DNA of 64,000 nt from Bedellia somnulentella (lineage: Eukaryota > Arthropoda > Insecta > Lepidoptera > Bedelliidae): contig OY755186.1 of the NCBI GenBank assembly GCA_963576735.1, forward strand, positions 13,317,970 to 13,381,969, read 5' to 3'. Every line of letters begins with the position of its first letter. Position 1 is the first letter of the stretch. The position numbers and the translations under genes are program-made. Below the pieces are notes generated by a model. That model worked only from the letters and a program-made list of their open reading frames with translations, searched no databases and was not told the origin of the DNA. Shown here piece by piece: positions 19,601 through 30,268 of this stretch.

Positions 19601-20960
19601 TAGTACAGAAATATATTGAATTTTTATCATATGATACTTTACCATTTAGTGTAAATCCTTTGTAATTCCCGTATATCTGTATTAAAGCTAGTTTCGCTTG
19701 AACTATCAAATGATTAGCAGGATGCACCGTTAAACTGTATTTCAGAATAAAGTCTTCGAATTCATGTGGCTTCTTCTTATCTAGCTTACTCAAATCTTGC
19801 TTCAAAGCGTTATTCCCCCAAAACATTTGTCTGCTTTGAATGCTGTGATCACATTTTTCACATTTCCATATAGCGTCTTCGTCTAATGGATTGGCTGAGA
19901 CAAGCATAGCGCCTCTATTTTCGCCATTTTCACGTCCAGGTGCATTACAAACTGAACAGTAAATATTGCCTAAATAAGTTCCTAACTCAGTTGGGTCCCG
20001 ACATCTTTCACATTCACAGTCGAAACATTTATTAAGCCGTAAAAACCTTCTCCTGTCTAATGTTCCCCATAATGGCTGAGTGTACGTTACTGTAATAAGT
20101 TCACCTTTAGAAATTGGCACTGTTGCTATTAGGGCAAAGTTATAATCATCACCTAAATATACATGACGAGTATTTGGCTTACAGCTGTGGTTCATCATTG
20201 AAGCTGTCACATATATTGCTCGCATTCTTTTCGTGCCGTCTGGTGACCTGACGTCAAAAGAGTTTGTATCGAATATCGAAGAAATGCCCAAAATTGTCTC
20301 TTCATCAAAATTCATCCCAATTACTTGTATTATAAATGTCACTAGGTTGGCTTTCAATATTTTATATAGATGTGTATTTATCCTTTCCTCTAGATGTGAC
20401 TCCAAACTCATTATGTTCTGGTACTGATTAGGGTTTTTATCTCTCATTAGTAAAACTCTGAGTGGGGCAATAACACAATACGCTGCTTCGTCTTTGTCAG
20501 GTTTTTCGTAGCTGATAGTGCATTTGTATTTTTTTTCTGTCATAATTTCACATTCTGCTTTATGTACTTCAGCTTTTTCACAGTCGGGTCCACACATAGG
20601 CCAGCGGCAGGACGAGCACTTGTAAAAATCATATTTATTATCAGGCGTTTTCATTGGCTCCAACTTTTTATTACACGATAAACATTGAGCAGGACACGCT
20701 ATTCTAGGACCAACGACCGCTGGTTTTTCTTTAAGTATCATTTCTCCGACTTTGATATCTCTTGTGGCCACCATATGGCGTCCCATTGAATCTGAAAACT
20801 GTACTTTGAAAGCACAACATTTGAATTTGTGGCCTTCCCTCCATCCTAATTTTTGATGTGCCTTTGAGCAGTAAAACACAAGTTTGCAGCCTCCGCAGGT
20901 TTGACTCGCCGGTTTTTGGCATACCTCGCAGAGTGGTATTTCTCGGGATTGACCGAACAT
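16496..20960 (-). CDS. MYND finger and SET domain protein (SmydA-type), three exons
   Basis: Complement of join(16496-16648, 18602-18786, 19643-20960), giving 551 residues with consistent phases. Residues 11-48 form a MYND zinc finger (C11, C14, C22, C25, C31, H35, H44, C48). A split SET domain follows: GRHMVATRDI near 60, a Cys-rich insert, MNHSCKPN at 256-263, ITVTY ending at Y293, and a post-SET CFDCECERC at 312-320. The helical C-terminal part is on exons 2 and 3. SMYD proteins are SAM-dependent lysine methyltransferases of histones and other proteins. The NHSC motif and the SET tyrosine are intact here, so activity is possible. The sequence looks closest to the arthropod-specific SmydA group (Drosophila msta/SmydA-8 type); that placement is inference. 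A paralogue lies head to head at 41501-50714. A reverse-strand AATAAA lies at 16458-16463. Confidence 0.88.
17240..17415 (+). mobile_element. SINE-A copy, plus sense
   Basis: ACTAAGGGTATGGGGCTTTT, GGGCGATGTGGTTGGAGAC, AATGTGGCTGAGGAGTTTC and CTACCCCTTTTTGGGATTTA. The family head is truncated. It lies in SmydA gene 1 intron 2. Confidence 0.65.
17535..17786 (-). mobile_element. SINE-A copy
   Basis: Near full length: ACATATACTCACGGCTATAA, GAAGGGGTAGCCAGAGC, CCGCATCGCCCAAAA, and a terminal GCCGACACTACACAGC. Confidence 0.8.
18000..18590 (+). mobile_element. SINE-A and SINE-B fragments
   Basis: Plus-sense SINE-A pieces lie at about 18010-18085 (AAAGTGGCTGAAGATTTC, CCCCTTTTTGGG) and 18490-18590 (TGACTGAGGAGTTTCC to GTGAGTATATGTATATATG). 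A minus-sense SINE-B fragment lies at about 18255-18325 (GGTTGGCAGAGGTACCAATA, GTTCAGAGTACCC). Confidence 0.6.
18602..18786 (-). CDS. SmydA gene 1, exon 2
   Basis: The acceptor TATCAACAG joins in phase 1 to give E-LSDHLLRRKIDLCHELLD, followed by EPGLSRFRGTLLLELQ, a helical motif typical of the SMYD C-terminal domain. The donor is GTATTT, phase 0. Confidence 0.85.
18825..18950 (+). mobile_element. SINE-A head fragment
   Basis: TGTGTAGTGTCGGCTAAGAA, CACTTAGGGTATTGGGACTTT and TTTGGGCGATGTTGTTGGA match the 5' part of the family. Confidence 0.6.
18951..19642. other. SmydA gene 1 intron 1, AT-rich
   Basis: Holds a (TATG)n run at about 19045-19068 and long A/T stretches. No exon or element is recognised. 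Confidence 0.4.
19643..20960 (-). CDS. SmydA gene 1, exon 1 (MYND, SET, post-SET)
   Basis: 439 codons plus one base, starting MFGQSREIPLCEVCQ. The start is the first ATG ahead of the MYND finger. The natural end is LN before a GGTAAAG donor, because the reading beyond it (GKVSYDK...) loses family similarity. Confidence 0.88.
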
Positions 20961-21209
20961 GTCTTCTTAAAACAAACTTTGCGGGACACCTAAACGGGTC
21001 GGTGTCTAGTACAAAACTCATTAAAATAGACGTATGTAACTAAAACAACGACGTTTGAACTTACATGTTGGCGGGCGTGCCAAGAAATTGTATATGGTAC
21101 AAATTAAATGAGACGTATAGTCTGGCTTTGGTACAATGTATGCAATTTTATCGAGAAGAGAGAAATTTAAAAAAAAATACTCACATTGCATTGGTGTAAT
21201 TCAACGAGG

Positions 21210-21567
21210 TATAATTTATGGTTAAAAGAACTTACCTAAGTGAATTTCTACCAAAATTATATGAAATGTTACATCCTCAAGATTTAGTAAACCATGTAGT
21301 CCGATTCAGGATACACTGCATGGTCACACCATTTCAGAGCGAAAATAACGATTTTTCAACTCATTCCGGTCATCAATCGGTCCCTCGTCCTCCAATCTTG
21401 TTCCTTCATTTATTTTAGAGGTATCTTAGCTGTGAATTTGCAACTGAAGGGTTAGATAGGTTCACCTTTCTCTGGGTTAGGGTGGGTACTAAATCTCTTC
21501 GGATGTAACATTTCATATAATTTTGGTAGAAATTCACTTAGGTAAGTTCTTTTAACCATAAATTATA
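21210..21567. repeat. 67-bp perfect inverted repeat near the SmydA gene 1 start
   Basis: Arms 21210-21276 and 21501-21567 are exact reverse complements by eye; each contains AAGTGAATTTCTACCAAAA or its complement. The 224-base spacer begins with TCAAGATTTAGTAAACCATG, which recurs in direct orientation just beyond the right arm. The structure lies about 250 bases upstream of the ATG at 20960. Confidence 0.85.
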
Positions 21568-21609
21568 TTTCAATGTTACATCCTCAAGATTTAGTAAACC
21601 ATGTAGATG

Positions 21610-23895
21610 TTTAGAGTTCTGGTTGCAAATGATAACATGTATTTGGTTAAATAAATTATTGCAAACAATAAAATTATTACAATTAAAGGTATTGGTGAAA
21701 GTCCATTTCCCATTAAATTTCAAAGTATTTAAAAACTGTCATTTACTACTAAAACTAGTATAATACCAAAAGTCAAAATACATATTTTGTTTATCACATA
21801 TATGATGATAAAAAATAAAGCTATACCAAACAGGTCGACTAGCCAGTCTATCTACTTGCTTTCTTAAACTACCAATGGGCATCCCTGATCAGTACGCAGC
21901 CAAAAAGTGTTTATGTCATTGTAAATGTAAAATGATTAACGAAAATTTCTTTCAAAATAGAAAGATGAACCTTTGTAGCCAAAGTATTTGAAAGAAGAAT
22001 TAAATACATGTAGCAACTATATCTTGAGATCTATACAAGAAGATAAGAATGCTTTTCTTAATATTTATAAATTACTTATACTCCCGAGATTAAAATACAA
22101 TTATATTTATATGCTTAGGAATAAGTCCAAACCAAGAGGAAAGGTTTGATTAGAATTTGCGTTCCATGCATATAAATCAATATTCATAAGTTAGGTACAA
22201 AACTAACACCCATTTATATTTCACAAAAAATCGCCAAACTGTTGTTGGTTGATTAATTTAAGACATAAAACTTATTAATGAGTGCACTCCGTATTTGATA
22301 CACCATACCTATAGAGGTATAATAGTACTTACTATTGCCAACCATATATACATGTATATATATATGACCATACCATAGCTAACAATATTTTAGACGATTT
22401 CAGTAGAAACTGCTTAACTAATTCGACTGGAAAAATAATCAGAACAAGATAGAATTAACAATGCTTTCTTTTTGTTAAACTTTAGGTAATAGACATTATT
22501 ATAATATCTTTAAAGTTTATAAGATTTTCTTAAAGATATTTTCTGACTTAATAAATAAAAAAAAAAGAGAGAGCCTTTGAATTTGTTAAGGCCAAAAAAA
22601 AAAGTCTGTATTTCTACACCTTTATTTAATATATGTCCAATGTTAAGAATTGCAGTTTCAAGGTAGAAATGGAATGAAAAAATATTATAAGCATGAAGAT
22701 CATGTTGCAATCAAGAATATTAATGTAATAAAATTAAATATAACATATGTATGAATATTATACAATATGTTTTGCTTGTGATGTTAATAGGTATATTTAT
22801 GACTCGCCTTGACAGAATATGTGTTTAAAAAGAAAACCATATCTTGGCCTGTGTCAGTATTTTCCTTTAATTATACGAAAATATTGTTCGGTTGCACAAA
22901 GCGGCGATCGACAGTCACTGCACACCCAAACGGGAACCAATGGCGTGAGATATGATTGTATGTATACATACAAAACAAAAAACGATAGCATGCTCTTGAT
23001 CGTAATATCCAATTAAATAAAAGTAAATTATTGACGTAAGAAATATAAGGGAATTTCATACCTACCCTGCTACATACCCGCGATATGCTTTTGTATAGTA
23101 ATATTTCTAAAACCAACTAGATTCAAACCCAATAAAAGGGAACTATCTTCAGTTCGTTTTCCTCGTATGACCATGACAAGACCATAGACATAAAAATAAC
23201 CGCCCTTGCATGCGGATCCATAAGCAGTTATAAATACGTTCTGCAAAAGACGATTCAGATAAAATGTAATGATATAAGTTTAGTGTAAAAACTTCCAAAG
23301 ACCAACTGCTTTTTATATATAATTTTTATATTAGAAAATTCTTTATTTATATATGTAAAAATATATAAACAAGTAACAAATTCAAATTTGTATGTTGGCA
23401 ATTGCAAACACGTAAGTGGTTTTGCGATGGAGAGGTTTCAATTGTGTCAGTTATGCTATTGGAGCCCTGTATTTACTAAATACCAACAGAGACATTCGTA
23501 AAGATAAACGGTAAAGGTAATGGTCTAGAAGGAAAACTATAAAATTTGTCAAGTTTGTGAAAACTGAATTTTTTCGTGTTCTTTACCTTTGGTAAAGGCA
23601 TACGCACAATTGCTAAAAGAAACAAAATGTAAGATTCCTTTGAATCTATTGTGTTATTCGAGATGATTCCCTTATGATCTCTGAATGAATTTCTCGGTTT
23701 AAGAACTAATCTACAATCTCAATCACACATATATGAATATTTGTATATAATACATATATTTCATTTACAACACATGAATAAAACGTTTCTCATACGTGGC
23801 ACTCAAAAATTTCAAAAATTAGTTGTCATAATGAATTTTATGAAAAAAAAAAAAAACTTACACCCTTCCACGACGTTATAATTTACAAAGATATG
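21610..23895. other. AT-rich intergenic DNA
   Basis: No exon, RNA gene or complete element is recognised. Open frames here are short, with no protein features. Confidence 0.4.
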
Positions 23896-24115
23896 AATGG
23901 ATCATCAGCATCATCAGCACCTATGTGCATTGTGACAACACTGAGTGTACCTGTGAGCGTCTAGCAGGTGGCGGCCGGCGGCGGTGGCGGTGGCGGCAGT
24001 GACGTGACATGTCCATCATGGTCTTCATCACGGCATGGCAGGTACAAGCACAACCGTAGCGAGCGGGGACAGTTGCGGCGGCGTTCTTGTAATGCCATGT
24101 GGGCATCAGAATTAG
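23896..24115. other. GC-rich patch with CGG and CAT/CAG triplet runs
   Basis: A GGCGGCGGTGGCGGTGGCGG run at about 23970-23996 is followed by TGACGTGACATG and GTAGCGAGCGGGGACAG, in otherwise AT-rich DNA. It could be a promoter or 5' exon of an unplaced transcript. The poly-Gly frame across it is probably a by-product. Confidence 0.35.
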
Positions 24116-24572
24116 ACAGCAAGATAGTCCGTCGTTTTTCGTATGTGGGTAATAATGAAAACTATTTTAATTTTCATATGTGAGTAATAATGAAAAACAT
24201 TATTACCATGTGATTATTCAAAATAATGATGTTGATTTATCCATAACAAGGTGATTGGATATGTAACTAAGAGCCAAAAGGCAATCAAAGCTGATATTGT
24301 GTTTGTGATTTTTCCAAACTATTATTACGGCAAAGTCAGCACCTCAAGTGAAATTCACTGAGTAGATTATCAGGTACCTGTCGATATACTTACCATCATA
24401 CTGTTTCATGTTAATCCTGCTGGGATATATAACCCCAATGTTCAGAGAACTCGTCAGTGATGGGAACTATGGTCGTCTCGACCTTTAGTTTGTTCTTGCT
24501 TGGGTATGTCATTCGTACTGGTTCGTATGACACATTATTTTCCGACAACTCAACGTTTTTATAGTAAAAACT

Positions 24573-25328
24573 TACGGTCGGTGCACACCGTATTATTTAA
24601 TATACATGTAGTAACTATTTACTGATTGATGATAATGCTGAAATGAATAAAGCTACTTTCTGGGAAGTATCTCGTACAACCACTTTAGGAAAGCGCATGC
24701 CAATTGATCTTCTGGATAATAACTCGTATTACCTCTTTAAGAAGATTAAAAAGTTGTCGATGTATAATATTATTCATTATGATAACGTACGGTAGGTGCA
24801 CACCGTATTATTTGATATACATGAAGTAACTATGTTCTGAATGACGATTATGCTGAAATGAATAAAGCTACTTTCTGGAAAGTATCTCGTACAACCACTT
24901 TAGGAAGGCGCATGCCAATTGATCTTCTGGATAACAACTCGTATTACCTCTTTAAGAAGATTAAAAAGTTGTCGATGTATAATATTATTCATTATGATAA
25001 CGTACGGTAGGTGCACACCGTATTATTTGATATACATGAAGTAACTATGTTCTGAATGACGATTATGCTGAAATGAATAAAGCTACTTTCTGGGAAGTAT
25101 CTCGTACAACCACTTTAGGAAGGCGCATGCCAATTGATCTTCTGGATAACAACTCGTATTACCTCTTTAGGAAGATTAAAAAGTTGTCGATGTTTAATGT
25201 TATTCATTGTGACAACGTACGGTAGGTGCACATTGTATTATTTAATACACATGTAGTAACTATGTACTGATTGATGACAATGCTGAAATGAATAAAGCTA
25301 CTTTCTGGGAAGTAGGTATCTCGTACAA
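24573..25328 (+). repeat. 215-bp tandem satellite, three full units and a partial fourth
   Basis: TACGGT starts units at 24573, 24788, 25003 and 25218, an exact 215-base step. Units differ by few substitutions. Each of the first three holds a 50-codon open frame (24643-24795, 24858-25010, 25073-25225) starting MNKATFW and ending DNVR-stop. The fourth unit is truncated after about 110 bases. Confidence 0.9.
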
Positions 25329-25379
25329 AAGAAAAGTATTTTAAAAAAAAAACCTTTCGGTATAACGCCTTATCACGTT

Positions 25380-25745
25380 TTGAAATTTTAGTAGTTGGTT
25401 ATACATATTAATCATGTCACCTTTTGGGGGATATCTTGTAAAACCAGTTCAAGAAAATACATTATGACAATCAATGTTCTGGTTAATATTCCTTATTATC
25501 TCTTTAAGAAAATTTTAATATTGAAAATCTTTACTGTTTTTATGATTCATGACACTTTCTACGCTGTATCGCGTAGGTAAAACCACTTTAGATATACATT
25601 ACCTCAATCTTCTGGGTAATATTACATTACTTATTATCACTTTAATAAGACTAAAAAGTGGGTCATTGATAAAGTTAATTAGAATTATGTCACTTTCTGC
25701 GCAGTATCCCACCATCACTTAAAAAAGTTGATTGAAGAAAAAACT
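25380..25745. repeat. Decayed continuation of the 215-bp satellite
   Basis: Diverged echoes of the unit occur in order: GTAAAACCAGTTCAAGAAAA, CTGGTTAATATTCCTTATTA, then TAAAACCACTTTAG and TCTTCTGGGTAATATTAC. This suggests the array was once longer. Confidence 0.5.
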
Positions 25746-25984
25746 GTATAATAAGTATAATAACTCATTAAGGGGCTTAAGAACATAAAATGATTATATT
25801 ACTCACCGCCATTTTTGCCGCCAACTATCAAAAATGAATTTACATATATAGTATTTCGGAGGTAGGTCCTTGTCAATTCATATATTTACTTGAACAGTCA
25901 TTATACACTGGCATTTTCTAGCTGAAATTTGTAGATTGTAACAATTTCTATTTTACGGAGACGAGACGTGTTTCCAATGCAGCA

Positions 25985-26165
25985 CACCTAAAAAGAATGA
26001 AGGAACAAGATTGGAGGACGAGGGACCGATTGATGACCGGAATGAGTTGAAAAATCGTTATTTTTGCTCTGAAATGGTGTGACCATGCAGTGTATCCTGA
26101 ATCGGACTACATGGTTTACTAAATCTTGAGGATGTAACATTGAAATATAATATACAAGTTTACTT
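25985..26165 (-). repeat. Second copy of the 21240-21420 repeat, inverted
   Basis: It is almost the exact reverse complement of 21264-21418, including GATTGGAGGACGAGGGACCG and CTTGAGGATGTAACATT. Both ends of homology are sharp, so it is a dispersed repeat. The shared open frame (MLHPQDLVNHVVRF) is not recognised. Confidence 0.75.
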
Positions 26166-26394
26166 TTGTGCAACTATAATTCTCAAAAAGAAGTGGCCAG
26201 ATCTCTAAAATAAGAAATTGCTCTAACACTACAAAAGAGCGAATTTTTTTATTGTTTTTTTTTTAGTTGTAATCCAAATTTACATACGGATAAACATTGC
26301 CTAAATGAAGAATGTATAGATATAATTGTATGGAATGTTAAGATATTATTTATAAAATAGAATTATTAATATAGAGAGAAGGAATAAGTAGAAC

Positions 26395-26620
26395 TGCCTA
26401 TTATATAAAGAAAGTTGGGGGTAATTTTGTCGAAATAGAGAGTGAGCTCAAAAAAGCAGGTGTACGAAGTAGGAAAAATAAAAGAATATGTATGAAAAAA
26501 TTGATAAATATGAACGAAACGAGAGGTTTGTCAGGATCATACAAAATCTTTACCTTCTCCAATGGGAGCTAACGGCGTGGGTATATATGGGCTGTATGCT
26601 GTATGCTGAGGGAGTCCTGT
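26395..26620 (+). mobile_element. RTE LINE 3' fragment
   Basis: The frame IESELKKAGVRSRKNKRICM matches the C-terminus of the RTE at 27967-29474 (IESVLKKAGVRSMKNKRACM). It is followed by CTCCAATGGGAGCTAACGGC and the GCGTGGGTATAT tail. Confidence 0.75.
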
Positions 26621-26744
26621 TTCTTTTTTTGACTCTTGTGACGTAGGTGGACCAATATCAACCTTAAATGTTCTATTATTAATATAATGAGACCATTGTT
26701 ATACGTACTTGCTCTTCCGAAGCGTTTACATAGACCGAAGAATT

Positions 26745-26992
26745 GCGAAACTTAAGTGGTAATGAGCAGGGCACATGGCACGCAGAACCGACGGCCGTTG
26801 GGGCTCGAAGGTTTTGGAGTGGCGGCCACGTACCGGACGACGCGGTGTGAGTAGGCCTCCCACAAGGTGGACAGACGATTTGGTGAAAATCGCGGGAATC
26901 CGTTGGATGAGGGCAGCGCAGGAGTGATCGTTGTGGAAATTTTGGGGGAGGCCTATGTCCAGCAGTGGACGTCTATTGGCTGAATGATGAAA
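26745..26992 (+). mobile_element. Second LINE family, 3' fragment
   Basis: Its reading contains EWRPRTGRR-type and RWTDDLVKIAGIRWMRAAQE sequence, then GGCCTATGTCCAGCAGTGGA and TCTATTGGCTGAATGATGAA. This is the C-terminal end of an RT ORF and the 3' UTR of a LINE seen in five places in this window. Confidence 0.7.
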
Positions 26993-27170
26993 ATCCCGAA
27001 AAGATTCGCATAGTATTTTTTTATATTCGTTACATTTCCGCTTCGACAGTCGACCTACCTTTTAATAGTATACAGCTTGTCATGGAATGTATCATGAATG
27101 TTGAAATGTGAAAGCATTTGGGTAATTTAATTACTTTAGTATCAATATTTTACTACAGATAAAATTTCGA

Positions 27171-27544
27171 CGACGTGATAGCTCAATGGGTAGAACACCG
27201 GTTAACGTGTAAGCGACTAGTGTTCAAATCCCGGGTCGGGCCTACACCAATTTGTCGTTTCTAAAGACATATCTGTGGTTAATTTATTACGATTGTTAAC
27301 GGTGAGGGAAAACATCGTGAGGAATTCCACATGGCTGAGTTGTACTTAGTCATGTGACAGTGTAGTCGTACAAAACGGCGATAGGCCTGCCCCTTATCAC
27401 AGGAGTTCACTGTCCATGCAAAACGTGGGTACTTTGAACACCGGGTGACTAAGTCACGTGATGTTCAGAAGTATTAGTACCTCTGCCAACCCCTTCGGGG
27501 ATATTCGGCGTGAACGTTTATGTTTATGTTATGTTTATGTTATT
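27171..27544 (+). mobile_element. SINE-B copy, near full length
   Basis: tRNA-like head GATAGCTCAATGGGTAGAAC (box A) and GTTCAAATCCCGGGTCGGGC (box B), core CCTACACCAATTTGTC, body GGTGAGGGAAAACATCGTGA, and tail CCAACCCCTTCGGGGATATT plus GGCGTGAACGTTTATG. Confidence 0.88.
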
Positions 27545-27599
27545 TTACTATACTACTATACAATAATTTTACCATCAATATTTATTAATTAAGCTGTGT

Positions 27600-27790
27600 A
27601 TTTTCGGCTTAATACAGCACTACCCCATGTCTATATGTTTGTGATCGTAAAAGGTGACTAAGGCTATATGGGTTTTTAAGTGATTTTTGGGCGATTGGAG
27701 ACCCATTTCCATAAATATTTTATTTATTATTACCATTTTTTACCATTCAATTTCGAAAAGTGGCCGAGGAATTTATTAATGAACTAGCGG
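27600..27790 (+). mobile_element. SINE-A copy, degenerate, plus sense
   Basis: AGCACTACCCCATGTCTATA, GGTGACTAAGGCTATATGGG, TTTTTGGGCGATTGGAGACC and AAAGTGGCCGAGGAATTT. The 3' tail is lost where a GCGGATCGTCCCAGCTTCGC repeat begins. Confidence 0.6.
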
Positions 27791-27966
27791 ATCGTCCCAG
27801 CTTCGCACGGGTAGCGTTGTTTTTTTAAATATCTGGGGTTTCTTTCTTCAGTCACTGCTCAAGCTTTGTGAAATTCAGCGCAATGCTTTCAATTTATTAA
27901 ATTTATAGCACTCCCTAAACAGTGTAGTTTGGTGATTTTAAATGCGCTTTGATGAACGGTTCAGTA
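27780..27966 (-). mobile_element. Helitron-like 3' end carrying the RTE target site
   Basis: Read on the minus strand it ends ACCCGTGCGAAGCTGGGACG, a hairpin, then GCTAGT, the shape of a Helitron terminus (hairpin, then CTRR). It contains one copy of the GAACGGTTCAGTA target duplication. It continues beyond the RTE from 29475. Confidence 0.4.
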
Positions 27967-29474
27967 CATACATACATACATATACTCACGCCGTTAATTC
28001 CCATTGGGGTAGGCAGAGACTATCGATCGCCACTTCGTACGATCCTGGCAAACCTCTCTTGCTTCGTCTACATCCATCAATCTTTTCATACATGCTCTTT
28101 TATTCTTCATACTTCGGACGCCTGCCTTTTTGAGCACACTTTCAATTTGGTCCAAGTGTTTTTTTCGTGGCCGTCCTCTACTAACATTACCTTCCACATT
28201 AGCTCTATAGATACCTTTTACCAATTTCCTATCATCCATCCTCTCGATGTGCCCAAACCATCTCAACATTCCTTTTTCTATCTTACTTACAATATCATCT
28301 TTTACACCACACCTTTCACGAATCACATCGTTCCTCACACGATCACATAACCTAACATTACAAACTTTTCTGAGGGACCTCATTTCTACTGCATTCACTC
28401 TGCTTTCATGCTTCTTCTGCCACACCCAACATTCACTGCCATACATAAGCGTAGGAACAAGAACGGCATCATGCACAGCCATTCGGGCCCTTTCGGACAC
28501 CGATTGACTAGACATTAGGCTATCCAATGCTCCATTAATCGCATTACCCTTTTTCACTCTTCTCTCAATATCTTCATCACATTTTCCATCCCTTGTAAAC
28601 AAACTTCCCAGATATACAAACTCCTTCACCTGTTCCACATCCTTACCATCAATCGCAATCACGCATTCTGTCACATCTTCCTGTCTCTCAAAAACCATCG
28701 TTTTGGTCTTATCCACATTCACCCTCATTCCCTTTCTTACAAAAGACTTACATGCAATATTCATCATCTCTTGCAACTCTTCTGCCGATGATGCAAGTAG
28801 CACTTGATCGTCAGCATACAAGAGGCATTTAATGATGAATCCACCCATTCTTAGTCCATAATCACTTTCACGCAACTCTGTCAAACAGTCATCCATGAAC
28901 AAATTGAAGAGCCACGGAGAAGCTACACATCCCTGTCGGACACCCCTAGAGATTCCGAACCAGTCAGTGTTTTCCCCGTTTACTCTTACACATGCACTAG
29001 AATCCTCATAGAGTGATACCAATGCACGTATAAGTTGACTCCCCAAACCGAACTTGGATAACACCTCCCATAAACACTTTCTTACCACCCTATCATACGC
29101 CTTCTCTAAATCAATGAAGGAGCAATACACCTTTTGGTTCTTAGCTAAGAACTTTTCGGTGATGCTCCTTAGAGAGAAGATTTGATCCATACATCCCATT
29201 CCTTTCCTAAATCCTGCTTGCACATCCCATATTTTCTCATCAGTTTCATTCATCACTCTTTCAATCAGTACCTTAGCATACAATTTACCGACAATGCTGA
29301 GTAGGCTAATGCCGCGGTAGTTTTTAGCCTCCTGGCGTGACCCTTTTCCTTTATACAGGGGCACAATCACCGCCTTGCACCAGTCTTGTGGTACTTTGCC
29401 ACTCGACCAGCACTTTTGGAAAAGGAAGTACAACCAAGAAGCCACCAACCCTTTACCAGCCCTCAGCATTTCCG
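27967..29474 (-). mobile_element. RTE-clade LINE, 5'-truncated, with 13-bp target duplication
   Basis: A minus-strand open frame (27994-29469, 491 residues) encodes the RT and C-terminal part. Motifs are VIVPLYKGKGS, NYRGISLLSIVGKLYAKVL, QAGFRKGMG, FIDLEKAYDRV, GVRQGCVASPWLF, catalytic LLYADDQ, KTKTM, YLGSLF and a C-terminal MLRWFGHIERM. The apurinic endonuclease domain is absent, so the copy is 5'-truncated. Its 3' end is a (CATA)n run next to ACTCACGCCGTTAATTCCC on the plus strand. GAACGGTTCAGTA is repeated exactly at 27954-27966 and 29475-29487, which fixes both ends. The frame is intact, so insertion was fairly recent. The copy cannot move on its own. Confidence 0.93.
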
Positions 29475-29534
29475 GAACGGTTCAGTATTTCCGTTTAATA
29501 GCAGATTTTTAAATAAAACGCTATGAAGTATTTA

Positions 29535-29665
29535 TACATACATACATACATACATACTCACGGCTATAAATCCCTTAACGGGGTAGCCAGAGCTTTGGAA
29601 TGAAAAATTCCTAAGCTACTTTTGGAAGTTGATTGGGGAAAAGATGGTAATAATAAATTTATAAC
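29535..29665 (-). mobile_element. SINE-A tail fragment
   Basis: ACATACTCACGGCTATAAAT, AACGGGGTAGCCAGAGCTTT and GGAAGTTGATTGGGGAAAAG. Homology stops after the poly-pyrimidine body. Confidence 0.7.
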
Positions 29666-30039
29666 AATCTAAAAAATAAATCATTACGTGATTTAGGATG
29701 CAACTACTCGCGCCATCTAGTATGTTATATGTAAATTAGTAAAGATTTGGTTTTGATCACGGGCGCGATGGCTTATTTTATGTATAATTTCGGTGTTTGT
29801 CTACCGATTCCTATGATTTTTTTTATTGAATAGGTAATAATGTTACCTTTTTTAAATTTGGGATGAGTGAGACGTTTACAAACGTAAGAGTAAACAAATA
29901 TAATCAGAATGATCCGAACTGCTAAGCTATCAGGAATTACACGTGTTATTGTGAGCCAACCGTAAAAGATAGACATAAACTGCTGAGGATTTTTTTTAGA
30001 TAATTTTATGAAGAATATTTCCGTCACACATGATTTCTA

Positions 30040-30236
30040 TGTAAGTTTAACCATTGAGGCTGCACACACGACGGAAGCTTAAAAAATGGAGTAACTTCTC
30101 CCTTTTTCCCGAAATTCCCCTTTACTACTCTGCTGAAAAGTATGCAAAAACCTGCGCAGGTGTATGAAGAATAATTGTACCAAGTTTCGTTAAAATCCGT
30201 CGAGTAGATTTTGTTTCCATAACGAACATACAAACC

Positions 30237-30268
<32 letters not shown>

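Noticed and set aside
20731..21021. 96-codon minus-strand frame overlapping the SmydA gene 1 start
   Set aside because: It is in a different frame from the MYND-SET reading and loses the zinc-finger cysteines.
23968..24183. 71-codon plus-strand frame with poly-Gly run and a minus-strand partner
   Set aside because: It is driven by the GGC triplet run, with no domain, no splice context and no homologous copy.
24573..25328. CRISPR-like array
   Set aside because: Units are contiguous 215-bp tandem copies with no spacer-repeat alternation, in a eukaryotic genome.
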